This document shows positions 51,801 through 59,069 of a DNA stretch of 64,000 bases, piece after piece. Under the pieces are notes generated by a model. The model searched no databases, was not told the origin of the DNA, and was given only the letters and a program-made list of their open reading frames with translations. Every line of letters begins with the position of its first letter. Positions within the stretch are counted from its first letter, which is position 1. This DNA comes from Hofstenia miamia (taxonomy: Eukaryota > Xenacoelomorpha > Acoela). The stretch lies in assembly GCA_004352715.1 (NCBI GenBank), contig SCFE01000045.1, forward strand, positions 1,914,235 to 1,978,234, given 5' to 3'. Position numbers and translations under genes: made by a program.

Positions 51801-54193
51801 GGATTACTTTTGCATGAAGCTATTGGTACATGATTACATATAACTGTCAAATTATTCGGATTCGATTGATATTTTCTTTTTTTAAATTGATTATCAATAA
51901 TGTTTTTGTAGATTTTTCGTAAATATAAATACGTTAACTAATGATTGCAAGAAAGTAATGAGATCGCAGATCATTAAACCTACATTTTATGTAGGTTTTT
52001 TGTAAATTCACTTCGAGTATAGTGTTTCTTAGATTAGCATACCTTAAATATTGTTTTCAAACTTTAATAGTTTTTACTTTTTTAAATTGAACTTTTTATA
52101 ATCAACATCGCTTTTCAACAAGTATGCCTTTTGCTATTACTTGCGCTTTGTTTAGTTGCTCAAATTAACTTGTAAGTTTGTCTGGCACTACATGTTTTAG
52201 AAAGGTTTTCCAGGCATGCAGTCAGTACAATGGTGTAGTCCTTTATTTTTCGTATATGTTTTCATTGGCTGTAAACTGCATTTCGTGTCAAATTTGATTG
52301 GTTGTGTATTTATTTCGTGCATTATTTTTATATTCAGCCAATGGGAACACTTTGTGTAATTGGATCACTGCACCATAGAAGTTGTTCTGGAAGGCCGTTC
52401 ATGTTGTTAATTAATTAATGTAAAGTACCTCGTTAATATAGTAGTATGGGGAGTTTTTATGTTTTGATGTGTTTGTCTGGAGTAATGCGCTAGCAATGAC
52501 TTCTCCGTTGTCTAGGGAATTGAGAAAACTCTTTCAACTCCGTACATATAAATGTCTACTCGATTTAAAATAACTAGCTGAATTACGTCACAGCATGTTT
52601 TGACTTCTGCCTGAAATATTTTCTATTGTAAAACTTTTTTTCATTAATTAATGATTTTTCAATTCCATTACCCTAATTAGAAATTGTTTTACAATTTTAT
52701 TAAAAGTTATATATCGCTATTGTAGTGTAAAAGTAGGAACAAAACATTTTAGATATTTTGAATAACATTTTCCTAGACGACATTTCCAAACTGCTTCTGC
52801 AATTGCTTTCAATTTTGCAATGGGAACAAAATATTTTCACTCATCTAAATTACATCGCTCGGAGACGTCTCCTAGAAACCTAAATTTTTTGGTTATGCCC
52901 CATTTCAAAATTATAAATTCTAAACAGTGATGTACATTTAAGTACTACTACTAAAATATATATATTCCTAAGAGGAGGTATCTATTTTTCGGGCATCTGT
53001 AACTTCCATATTTTTCTATATATAGCATATTAGTTGTATAAATTTTATAACTGAATAAGGGCTTACTCTATCACTCACGCAACCAATAAACATACATAGT
53101 CTCCCGCATTAATAAAACTTCAATTAGAAATTTTACCAAAAACCCTAAATTTTCTTTGTACATCACTGTTTTTATTTTGTGGTTCTATTGAAATTGATGA
53201 ACTAAGCCTTCTACAGTACAAACTCCTTTGATTATGTTTAAATTATTCCAAATGCTGTATTTCATGCCGATATTTAATTTCAATTTACCTTGGTAGTCTA
53301 AATTACTCTTTCCAAGTGACATGACATAGGAGTACGGCATTCCTTGTTCGACCAAGTAGACTTTATTCTTAACCTCAACATAGGTGGAATCGGGGCGAGA
53401 TTTTAGAGCTCGAACCCGAAAGGAACATTTTTACCGAATTTCTAAAATCATCAGGTGTTAGTGATAAAATCAATCTAAGCACAAGTTAAAACGTTCTTGA
53501 AATGAATGATACCTACAAATTACAAAAATATTATAGTTTATTAAACTTATGAAAAAAATCTTTTTTCGGACCTTAACTCAAACCATCTAGTTTTCAAAAA
53601 CTGAACCCGATTCCACCTCTGAACCTAAAGATGAGCATTGGAAAAATGAGGCTGATTAATGTACTAGTATTCTAGAAACCCACCCTACTAAGTTATGGTG
53701 AAGCTGACTCTCCTAACTGCATTTAACTGTTGTAATTTCATGTGTCTGCGTTTACCACAGGGGTAGGTGCATGCTAAAGAGAAATTTGTCGCCGTTTTTA
53801 CCTGGTATCTCACACGCATTGTTTTCGAATGAGGCAGTGCATTAGCATCCCCATTTATGTACTAATTATGTTGTTATTGGGTTTTGTACGACGTTTTTTC
53901 TAGATAGTACTAACCAATCCGAATCGATTCCGCCATCAACTTTGCATTTGTATGTAAAGAGTTGATTTCTTAATATAAATTACCATCTATTTATTTTGAA
54001 TGATGCTCTGTGCATGTTAACCTAGTGTTATTGGGTAATCACTGGCCAGTAACTATGTTTTTTAGGCTTTGTCAGCTACGATAATCCCAGTAGTGCCGAA
54101 GAAGCCATTCATTCAATGCACGGATTCCAAATCGGTAACAAGCGCCTCAAAGTGCAACATAAACGCCCCAAAGATCAGAATAAGCCTTATTAA
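25467..54193 (+). CDS. CELF/Bruno-family RNA-binding protein (CELF3-6/bru3-like), 5'-partial, seven exons
   Basis: Joining 25467-25592, 38132-38211, 38617-38944, 40324-40404, 40451-40639, 44052-44195 and 54066-54193 gives an uninterrupted frame of 358 residues ending in TAA. All introns are GT-AG and phases match at every junction. Residues 1-85 form RRM2 (RNP2 VFVGML at 4-9, RNP1 KGCAFVKY at 42-49). Residues about 90-268 are a Gln/Ala/Thr-rich linker. Residues 270-358 are RRM3 (RNP2 LFIYHL at 275-280, RNP1 KCFGFVSY at 314-321), ending [14 protein letters not shown] proteins bind GU-rich RNA and act in alternative splicing, translation and mRNA decay. The segments [39 protein letters not shown] and [10 protein letters not shown] point to the CELF3-6/bru3 branch. 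RRM1 and the start codon are not seen. Family identity is very secure; subfamily is inferred from recalled motifs. Confidence 0.96.
27261..27655. repeat. 187-bp duplicate flanking a 21-N gap
   Basis: 27261-27447 and 27469-27655 match except about two bases; 27448-27468 is N. Likely the same DNA counted twice at a scaffold join. Confidence 0.85.
29603..29610. repeat. hAT target-site duplication, left
   Basis: ATATAAAC, identical to 30431-30438 and directly abutting the TAGTGCTG terminus. Confidence 0.85.
29611..30430. mobile_element. non-autonomous hAT-type DNA transposon with 8-bp TSD
   Basis: Begins TAGTGCTG and ends CAGCACTA, an 8-bp terminal inverted repeat fitting the hAT YARNG start. 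It is flanked on both sides by ATATAAAC (29603-29610 and 30431-30438), a perfect 8-bp target-site duplication, the hAT hallmark. Subterminal zones carry repeated GGTTAA/CCGGTT motifs (29620-29670 and 30340-30405). The 820-bp interior is AT-rich and has no transposase, so it would need enzyme from elsewhere. It sits in the first large CELF intron. The perfect TSD suggests a relatively recent insertion. Confidence 0.85.
30431..30438. repeat. hAT target-site duplication, right
   Basis: ATATAAAC, identical to 29603-29610 and directly abutting the CAGCACTA terminus. Confidence 0.85.
31600..31790 (-). repeat. dispersed repeat family R, copy 3
   Basis: Reverse complement carries AAGGACAAATGAATTTTCCA, GATGCAATGTTGAAAATC and CCTGAAGCATTTGAAAAGAT, aligning with copies 1 and 2 at lower similarity. 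Confidence 0.5.
33021..33069. repeat. (TA)n microsatellite
   Basis: About 23 TA units with a terminal ACATATATA interruption, preceded by GATGATGA. Confidence 0.9.
33122..33544. repeat. 201-bp duplicate flanking a 21-N gap
   Basis: 33122-33322 and 33344-33544 appear identical, separated by N at 33323-33343. Probable unmerged contig overlap. Confidence 0.85.
34805..34851. repeat. (TA)n microsatellite with TACA interruptions
   Basis: Alternating TA with TATGTATATATACATACA in the centre, giving a near-palindrome. Confidence 0.9.
36022..36103. other. assembly gap (82 N) in (TA)n
   Basis: (TA)n on both sides, in CELF intron 25593-38131. Confidence 0.99.
37161..37680. repeat. GC-patchy unidentified repeat-like block
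   Basis: An island of unusual composition just before exon B. It has a perfect 12-bp palindrome CGCTTTAAAGCG (37171-37182), GC blocks (GCAGCCGGGGCCTGTGGCGT, CGGACGCCCCGGCCGTGG) separated by A/T runs, and an end resembling GGTCCCCCTCCCCCTG followed by CTAGAGCCGCGTC. The style is of an interspersed element, not a gene. Open frames on both strands are short and unmatched. Confidence 0.4.
38132..38211 (+). CDS. CELF exon B: second half of RRM2
   Basis: The 80-nt exon completes the split Gly codon and reads [20 protein letters not shown] then GSRTMP, which is RNP1, helix 2 and beta4 of RRM2. The acceptor is TATTTAG ending at 38131 and the donor is a strong GTAAGT at 38212. Entry is phase 1 and exit phase 0, as in vertebrate CELF genes at the corresponding points (recalled). 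It is too short to appear as a long ORF and is supported by homology and splice sites. Confidence 0.95.
38617..38944 (+). CDS. CELF exon C: end of RRM2 and Gln/Ala-rich linker
   Basis: Starts [13 protein letters not shown], the strongly conserved end of CELF RRM2, followed by a basic stretch with [12 protein letters not shown]. The linker is rich in Gln, Ala, Asn and Thr (residues about 90-178), including alternating QQQ and AAAA runs. The acceptor TTTGTTTAG ends at 38616; the donor is GTACTT at 38945. Entry is phase 0 and exit phase 1. The exon is visibly more GC-rich than its AT-rich flanks. Reading past the donor meets a stop after about 18 codons, so intron retention would truncate the protein before RRM3. 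Confidence 0.94.
40324..40404 (+). CDS. CELF exon D: linker
   Basis: 81 nt encoding [18 protein letters not shown] followed by SAYCGMPY, a hydrophobic and Gln-containing linker segment. The acceptor is TTTTTAATTTAG ending at 40323 and the donor is GTAAAT at 40405. It is phase 1 on both sides, so skipping would keep frame. The match to the family is weak because CELF linkers diverge fast; the call rests on frame continuity, splice sites and composition. Confidence 0.85.
40405..40450 (+). other. 46-bp CELF intron
   Basis: GTAAAT...TTACAG, only 46 nt, between exons D and E, while neighbouring introns run from 405 nt to 12.5 kb. The length is not a multiple of three. Retention keeps an open reading frame but shifts the downstream frame and loses RRM3. 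The intron definition is supported because both flanking exons are phase 1 and give family-like Gln/Ala-rich sequence running into the conserved [10 protein letters not shown] junction. Confidence 0.85.
40451..40639 (+). CDS. CELF exon E: linker leading into RRM3
   Basis: 189 nt encoding [17 protein letters not shown], a Thr/Ser/Gln stretch, a Gln-rich FIQQQPQHN segment and an [17 protein letters not shown] tail. The terminal QREG immediately before PDGCNLF is the CELF3-6 hallmark linker-RRM3 junction. The acceptor ATATTACAG ends at 40450; the donor is GTAAGA at 40640. It is phase 1 on both sides. A second donor-like GTAAGT lies 128 nt downstream at 40768, with the frame open up to it. Confidence 0.93.
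40640..40767 (+). other. possible alternative 3' extension of CELF exon E
   Basis: From the normal donor the frame stays open for over 40 codons to GTAAGTACA at 40768, a better match to the donor consensus than GTAAGACTA at 40640. The extension is 128 nt (frame +2), so joining to exon F would shift RRM3 out of frame and give a truncated isoform. Whether it is used cannot be told from sequence alone. Confidence 0.3.
40964..40999. repeat. (TA)n microsatellite in CELF intron
   Basis: TA repeats with one ACATA interruption, followed by GTAGAGG. Confidence 0.9.
42060..42455. other. assembly gap (396 N)
   Basis: Largest gap, in CELF intron 40640-44051. A small alternative exon could be hidden here. 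Confidence 0.99.
42523..42593. repeat. (TA)n microsatellite beside a gap
   Basis: TA repeats with TGTGTATATATACATACA inside, 68 bp after the end of the 396-base gap. Confidence 0.9.
44052..44195 (+). CDS. CELF exon F: first half of RRM3
   Basis: Encodes [14 protein letters not shown], a helix-1 segment [12 protein letters not shown] and [21 protein letters not shown]2 is LFIYHL. The acceptor CTTTTAG ends at 44051 and the donor is GTATGT at 44196; phase 1 on both sides. The sequence is nearly identical to the family consensus, but helix 1 has CTDT where most members have the FGD-type acidic turn (recalled), a modest divergence. Confidence 0.97.
46660..46872 (+). pseudogene. Tc1-like transposase remnant, C-terminal
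   Basis: Plus strand gives [17 protein letters not shown] (second catalytic Asp block) running almost directly into NSPNLNVEC (the SPDLNPIE block). After a frame change come [20 protein letters not shown] and [20 protein letters not shown] (the C-terminal helix segment). The spacing between the two catalytic blocks is too short, showing an internal deletion. Lies inside the last large CELF intron. Confidence 0.6.
47018..47117. other. assembly gap (100 N) in (TA)n
   Basis: Flanked by (TA)n on both sides. A round length suggests a placeholder of unknown true size. Confidence 0.99.
48831..48861. repeat. (TA)n(GA)n compound microsatellite
   Basis: TATATATATATATATA joined directly to about eight GA units, in the last CELF intron. 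Confidence 0.9.
50172..50641. repeat. triplicated sequence around two single Ns
   Basis: 50441-50641 is the complete sequence. 50172-50279 repeats its first 108 bp and 50281-50439 repeats its last 159 bp, with N at 50280 and 50440. This fits alternative contig ends threaded together instead of being collapsed. Confidence 0.8.
53382..53618. repeat. 237-bp unit bounded by 13-bp inverted repeats
   Basis: AGGTGGAATCGGG (53382-53394) and CCCGATTCCACCT (53606-53618) are perfect inverted repeats 211 bp apart, in the last CELF intron. A small MITE or a decayed transposon is possible; the arms are too short to decide. Confidence 0.45.
54066..54193 (+). CDS. CELF exon G: end of RRM3, stop codon
   Basis: Completes the split Gly codon and reads [41 protein letters not shown], then TAA at 54191-54193. 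This is RNP1, helix 2, beta4 and the basic C-terminal tail ending in Pro-Tyr, exactly where family members end. The acceptor is TTTTTTAG ending at 54065 after a 9.87-kb intron. QHKRPK replaces the usual QLKRPK (recalled), and IGN replaces IGM. Confidence 0.97.
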
Positions 54194-54740
54194 CTAAGTC
54201 GAGGTTGGTAACACTTATTTTTTCAAATGAAGTCCCTTGGGATGATTCAATCATGTACTATTAACATATCATTTTGTACAGATTATTATTATTATTACTA
54301 TTCTTACAAATACTTCTGCAGTATAGCAGGTGAAGGGTTCAAACTTTCCGCCAGTCATCATTCCATATGCCACATTTGTTCTCTGAAATCTACTGGGATC
54401 ATGGAAAATACGGTTAAAAAAATTTCACAATTTCTTCAAACTTCTTGGCTATTTGATGCCAATTTCGAAACAAATAGTCTTCAAAATTAAAGGTGTGTCT
54501 TGGAACCTCATGAAATTTGTGTCAAGAATATTTTGGCATTTATTATTTCGATGTGGTGCCAACTAGATGTGCGTTTATGGTGGGGCCATGTATGGAAAGG
54601 CGAAATTTTTTAGCTTTTCATAATTGGCATATTTTAAATTTCGTCCATGCATTATAACCACAATGACAATTGCGTAAAATATGGAGAATGCTTGTGAAAT
54701 GTACGTAGGATACATGTGGCAATAGCAATACAATAAATTG
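54194..54740 (+). other. putative CELF 3' UTR with AATAAA signals
   Basis: Sequence after the stop has no coding continuation. The first AATAAA after the stop is at 54732-54737, with a second at 54775-54780 inside a 43-bp tandem duplicate. Another AATAAA is at 55778-55783. CELF 3' UTRs are usually long, so any could be the functional end. Confidence 0.45.
54241..54393 (+). repeat. dispersed direct repeat, copy 1
   Basis: Begins GATGATTCAATCATGTAC 48 nt after the CELF stop codon and ends near TTCTCTGAAATC. It is about 90% alike, by eye, to 56368-56533. Both copies carry an internal ATT/ACT-type microsatellite, longer in copy 2. It may be a duplicated piece of 3' UTR or two insertions of one short element. 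Confidence 0.8.
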
Positions 54741-54815
54741 TTTTCTAATAGTTAACTAAGTATATACACATTACAATAAATTGTTTTCTAATAGTTAACT
54801 AAGTATATACACATT
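54730..54815. repeat. 43-bp tandem duplication carrying AATAAA
   Basis: Two adjacent identical 43-bp units (54730-54772 and 54773-54815), each starting ACAATAAATTGTTTTC and ending TATACACATT. The duplication doubles a canonical poly(A) signal about 540 bp after the CELF stop codon. Confidence 0.85.
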
Positions 54816-56367
54816 GCGAACTGCAATTATTAAGTTAATCGGACTAAGAATGACCATTTTTGTGTAATATAAATTATACTGCTATATCAAGCAGAAACAT
54901 TTTGAAACATTTAGAAACAAATTTTAAAATATAGCAATTATTTTTGTATGTTTTCTAATACAATGCGCTTTGTCGCGTTCAAACATTAATAATCGTGTAG
55001 GCAATTTAATCATTAGCATTTGTTATATTATCAAAATGTTGCCTTTGTGTTCAAAACATTTTGTAAAAATATAACATATAATATATGACATTAAACATAA
55101 GTTGGTAACTTGATTGAAGCCCAATATAAATTTTGGATACTTAATAATAAATTTATGGATCACCAATATGACTATAGTCTTAAGTCTGTCATCCATAATA
55201 AGCAGAAAAAATTGTCCGTAGTTATATGGTACATGGTATGGCGCCATACCATAGTCAGCACCTCTGGTCTTAAAACATTAAATTCACTAGCTTATTGTGT
55301 TTTCTTTATTTTATTGATACCTCTGCCAATTTCAGAAATAGTGTGATTTAAGGTTAATTCCTTAAAAGTTTTCCTTTCAAATGTAAACAATAATATGGAC
55401 ATTGTGTCGTCGCACTGTATTATACTTCACGTAATAGCTTATATGCTAATGCTATTAAAAATTCATTTCTTTGTAAAGTTCGGTAATGCAATGCAGATTA
55501 GCACTTTCATTATTAGCCTTAACAAAATATTAATAGAATTTTCAGAATATTCATTAACTATCCATCTTTGGAGGCTTTTAAATGTATGTTTTAATTTAAA
55601 ACTTCTAAGTTTTTTAAAAACCTATTTTTTGTTATATCAAATTGGTGCATAAGTATAATCATGCTATAGGCAATACACAGCAGCTCTACCCTTGAAAAAT
55701 ATAAATTTGAATAACAATTTTATAAAAATATTTGAATTCTGTAAAATATTGGGCATAGTGTGGGTGCAATGTTATGAAATAAATTGAATTAATTCATTAC
55801 CTTCAGTTTATTATCTCCAGACTTGTCAATGAGCCGTTTTGATTTAAAATATTTTGGGCTCGCCACACCAAACTGAATTTTTCAATGAGGCTCGTGTTCG
55901 CTCGCTAACTTTTTTAAAAATTTTGGGCTCTCAGTATTTTTTGCATAGTTCATTCAATAAACATTTAAATAAGATTTTAATTAACACAAAAATCGTATAT
56001 TGAAGTTGTAATTTTGCCTGAAAATTGAAATTTGTTGTATAAAGAATGCTCGTATGTCCAATGCTCGTTACAAGCTCGGCCTTTTGACAAGTTTGATAAT
56101 CCCATCTGGTCCTTCTTGGATTGTGCTAGTCTGAAATACTGCCCACATAACATGCTAATTTTATAGTTTATTATTTATTTCAACAGCATTGAATTTAATA
56201 ATTTTATTTAGGATCCATCGTTTCTTCTTTTCAAATTGATGCTTCTTGAAGACTGTTTTTATAATTTTCGGCTTTTAATTTTAATGCGAGAAATTCGACA
56301 GACTATTTTTCAATTTCGCAGTTTTTTAACTGTCAAACTTGCCAAATTTGTAATTGTGTTGATTTTT

Positions 56368-56533
56368 GATGATTCAATCATGTACTATTAACATATCATT
56401 TTGTACATATTATTATTATTACTATTATTATTATTACTATTATTACAACTACTTCTGCAGTATAGCAGGTGAAAGTTTCCAACTTTCGGCCAGTCATCAT
56501 CGCATATGCCACATTTGTTCTCTGAAATCGACT
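56368..56533 (+). repeat. dispersed direct repeat, copy 2
   Basis: Second copy of the 54241-54393 segment, about 2.13 kb downstream. It contains an expanded (ATT)n-like tract at about 56408-56445, then the shared ACTTCTGCAGTATAGCAGGT and TATGCCACATTTGTTCTCTG strings. Confidence 0.8.
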
Positions 56534-57092
56534 GTAGTTTAGTTTTTTATCCAGTTTGTTTGCTATTTTGAATGTACACATTATAGTGTTACTATTATTT
56601 ATATTATGTTTAAAACTTTTCTTAGAAGATATTTTTTTAATAAAATGTATACTTTATCAATGGTTATTTGCTTTCTTTAATAAACTATTTACACATCCTG
56701 ATACATCTTAATGATGATAGTGTGGTGATATCAGAGTTTTTCACACAACAACCAACGCAATACAACAAAGTCATAAATTCACCACACATATGCTTTGGGT
56801 AAATCTTGCTTGTATTCATATGAAACATTCATATGAGTATAACGAATATAAAAATACCATTGAGATTTTTTATAATTAGATCCAACCAATTATGATTTAA
56901 GTATAAAAAAACATGAAAGGCATAAATCAATGGAATAATTTATGTTCTATTAAAATAAAGCATAAAATTTTCGTAATAACCCATAATTATTAATAGGAAG
57001 ATGAGCTAATTGTATATTTGTATGATCTGACAAGAACTCCTTGATGTAAATTGTTAGAAAGCCATCAAAACTCCCTTGTTACAATTACTTAC

Positions 57093-57239
57093 CAAATTGA
57101 AATTTTATCCAAGAAAATGGAATTTAAAAGCAGGCAAATTGAACTGTTATCTATACAAATTGAAATTATAGTTAAGCAAATTGGAATTATAGTCAGGCAA
57201 TTTAAATTTATAGTCATGCAAATTGAACTTATTTTATCA
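57093..57239 (+). repeat. 21-bp tandem repeat, seven units, open in one frame
   Basis: Seven consecutive 21-bp units, most starting CAAATTGAA (57093, 57135, 57156, 57177, 57219; variants at 57114 and 57198). Because 21 is a multiple of three, one frame stays open and reads as a seven-residue repeat (QIEILSK, QIELLSI, QIEIIVK and so on) with Ile/Leu spacing like a heptad. No ATG start precedes it, and coding cannot be claimed. Confidence 0.8.
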
Positions 57240-57983
57240 TAATGGGTCTTAATACAAATATCTCATTTATGTAAATATTAAGCAACATTATTTAATTTGA
57301 AAAGTGACTTTCTATAAAATTATTCTATTACTTTATTGTGTTTCATATATAAAATAAAAGTACAAAAATAATACTGCAGAAACCAGCAGATTATTTACAA
57401 TGTAAATTTATTGAAATATAACAAAGTTGATACTTTAAATCTTGCAATTGGATGTATTTTTAAGCGTTTGCGTTATCACCTACTTTGTTTTACTAATGCA
57501 AATATTATCCATGAATAAAACAATTTATCAAACATACAATTTTATCGATCATAAATTTCTAATGATACAGCAAAATTTACTGGCAAATAAGACATATTTA
57601 GTTTGATGGGCCATAATTTGTCGTCACTATATATAAAAAATAAGGGAATATACGTGTTTTGTATTTGTAAGATAAAAATTTAAAAAAGTTTGTGAAACAA
57701 CCTTCTTTCTTACAGCAGAATGTAGTTTTTATTGCTTGTCAATACATTGGATTTTAAGCTGTTGAAATATCAGTCGAGTAGCTAGCATTTATATTAAGGG
57801 CATGCTAATTTCAGTTATAAAATTCCACAGGAAGCTATATTGTAAAAGAATGGAACTAAAATCTTGTGATTACAATTAAAAACTGATTTAGAAGCACAGA
57901 TCAAAAATTCAAAACCGTTTATTAGAAATATAAAAACAAAAAGTTATTCTTGGACATAGGTAAGGTTAGCCAATCATTTTTAT

Positions 57984-59069
57984 GATTAAGGTTAAAAAAG
58001 TTTTAAGAGATTTTAAGTTAGCTTAAAATACCCTAGCGTATCCTTGACCACGGACTTGTGAAATATTTACAATCCCTTGACCACGTGCTTGTTGGGAAAT
58101 ATTAACAATGAAAATTCTCAAAACCTCCGAAACAGCTTTTTTGTAAACCGAATTCTTAAAGAGAATATGAACCGAATTTCGTAAAATTCTAAATTCTGTA
58201 TTTCTATGAAGCTACCATTTTTGCTTACCTGGTATGGAGTTCAAACTTTTAAAACTGAAATTGAAATTTATGCAGTGTAGTGGAGTAGCTAAGCTAGGTT
58301 TTTTGAAAATTTCGATCCTTTTTGCAATATCTAGTCTGAAACATGCATATATTTGTCCCTTCCTCCTCATCAACCCAACAAAGTTTACCTTTCTATTCTA
58401 ATAATAAGAAATTACTAATAACACTGCGCAAAATATTCAGTAAAGGAGGGGAGAAGTTTAAATTTAAATGTTAACTAAAGCTCGGAGCTGTAGGTGTACC
58501 TGAAATTCTACGCTCAGCCCAGATCAGATTAAGGTTAAAAAAGTTTTAAGAGATTTTAAGTTAGCTTAAAATACCCTAGCGTATCCTTGACCACGGACTT
58601 GTGAAATATTTACAATCCCTTGACCACGTGCTTGGGAAATATTAACAATGAAAATTCTCAAAACCTCCGAAACAGCTTTTTTGTAAACCGAATTCTTAAA
58701 TAAAGAGAATATGAACCGAATTTCGTAAAGTTCTAAATTCTGTATTTCTATGAAGCTACCATTTTTGCTTACCTGGTATGGAGTTCAAACTTTTAAAACC
58801 GAAATTGAAATTTATGCAGTGTAGTGGAGTAGCTAAGCTAGGTTTTTTGAAAATTTCGATCCATTTTGCAATATCTAGTATGAAACATGCATATATTTGT
58901 CCCTTCCTCCTCATCAACCCAACAAAGTTTACCTTTCTATTCTAATAATAAGAAATTACTAATAACACTGCGCAAAATATTCAGTAAAGGAGGGGAGAAG
59001 TTTAAATTTAAATGTTAACTAAAGCTCGGAGCTGTAGGTGTACCTGAAATTCTACGCTCAGCCCAGATC
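57984..59069. repeat. 543-bp direct tandem duplication
   Basis: 57984-58525 and 58527-59069 are nearly identical (GATTAAGGTTAAAAAAGTTT to GCTCAGCCCAGATC), differing by small indels (GTTGGG/GGG, an extra TAAA) and a few substitutions. The RT reading frame begins at the end of the second copy, so the unit may be part of that element or its insertion site. There is no gap between the copies, so a real tandem duplication is more likely than an assembly error. Confidence 0.9.

Larger units (their letters stand above)
44196..54065 (+). other. CELF intron splitting RRM3 (9.9 kb)
   Basis: Phase-1 intron within the Gly codon of RRM3 RNP1. It contains the Tc1 remnant, a gap, (TA)n(GA)n, the triplicated contig-end block and the 53.4-53.6 kb inverted-repeat unit. 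No coding exon recognised. Confidence 0.85.
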
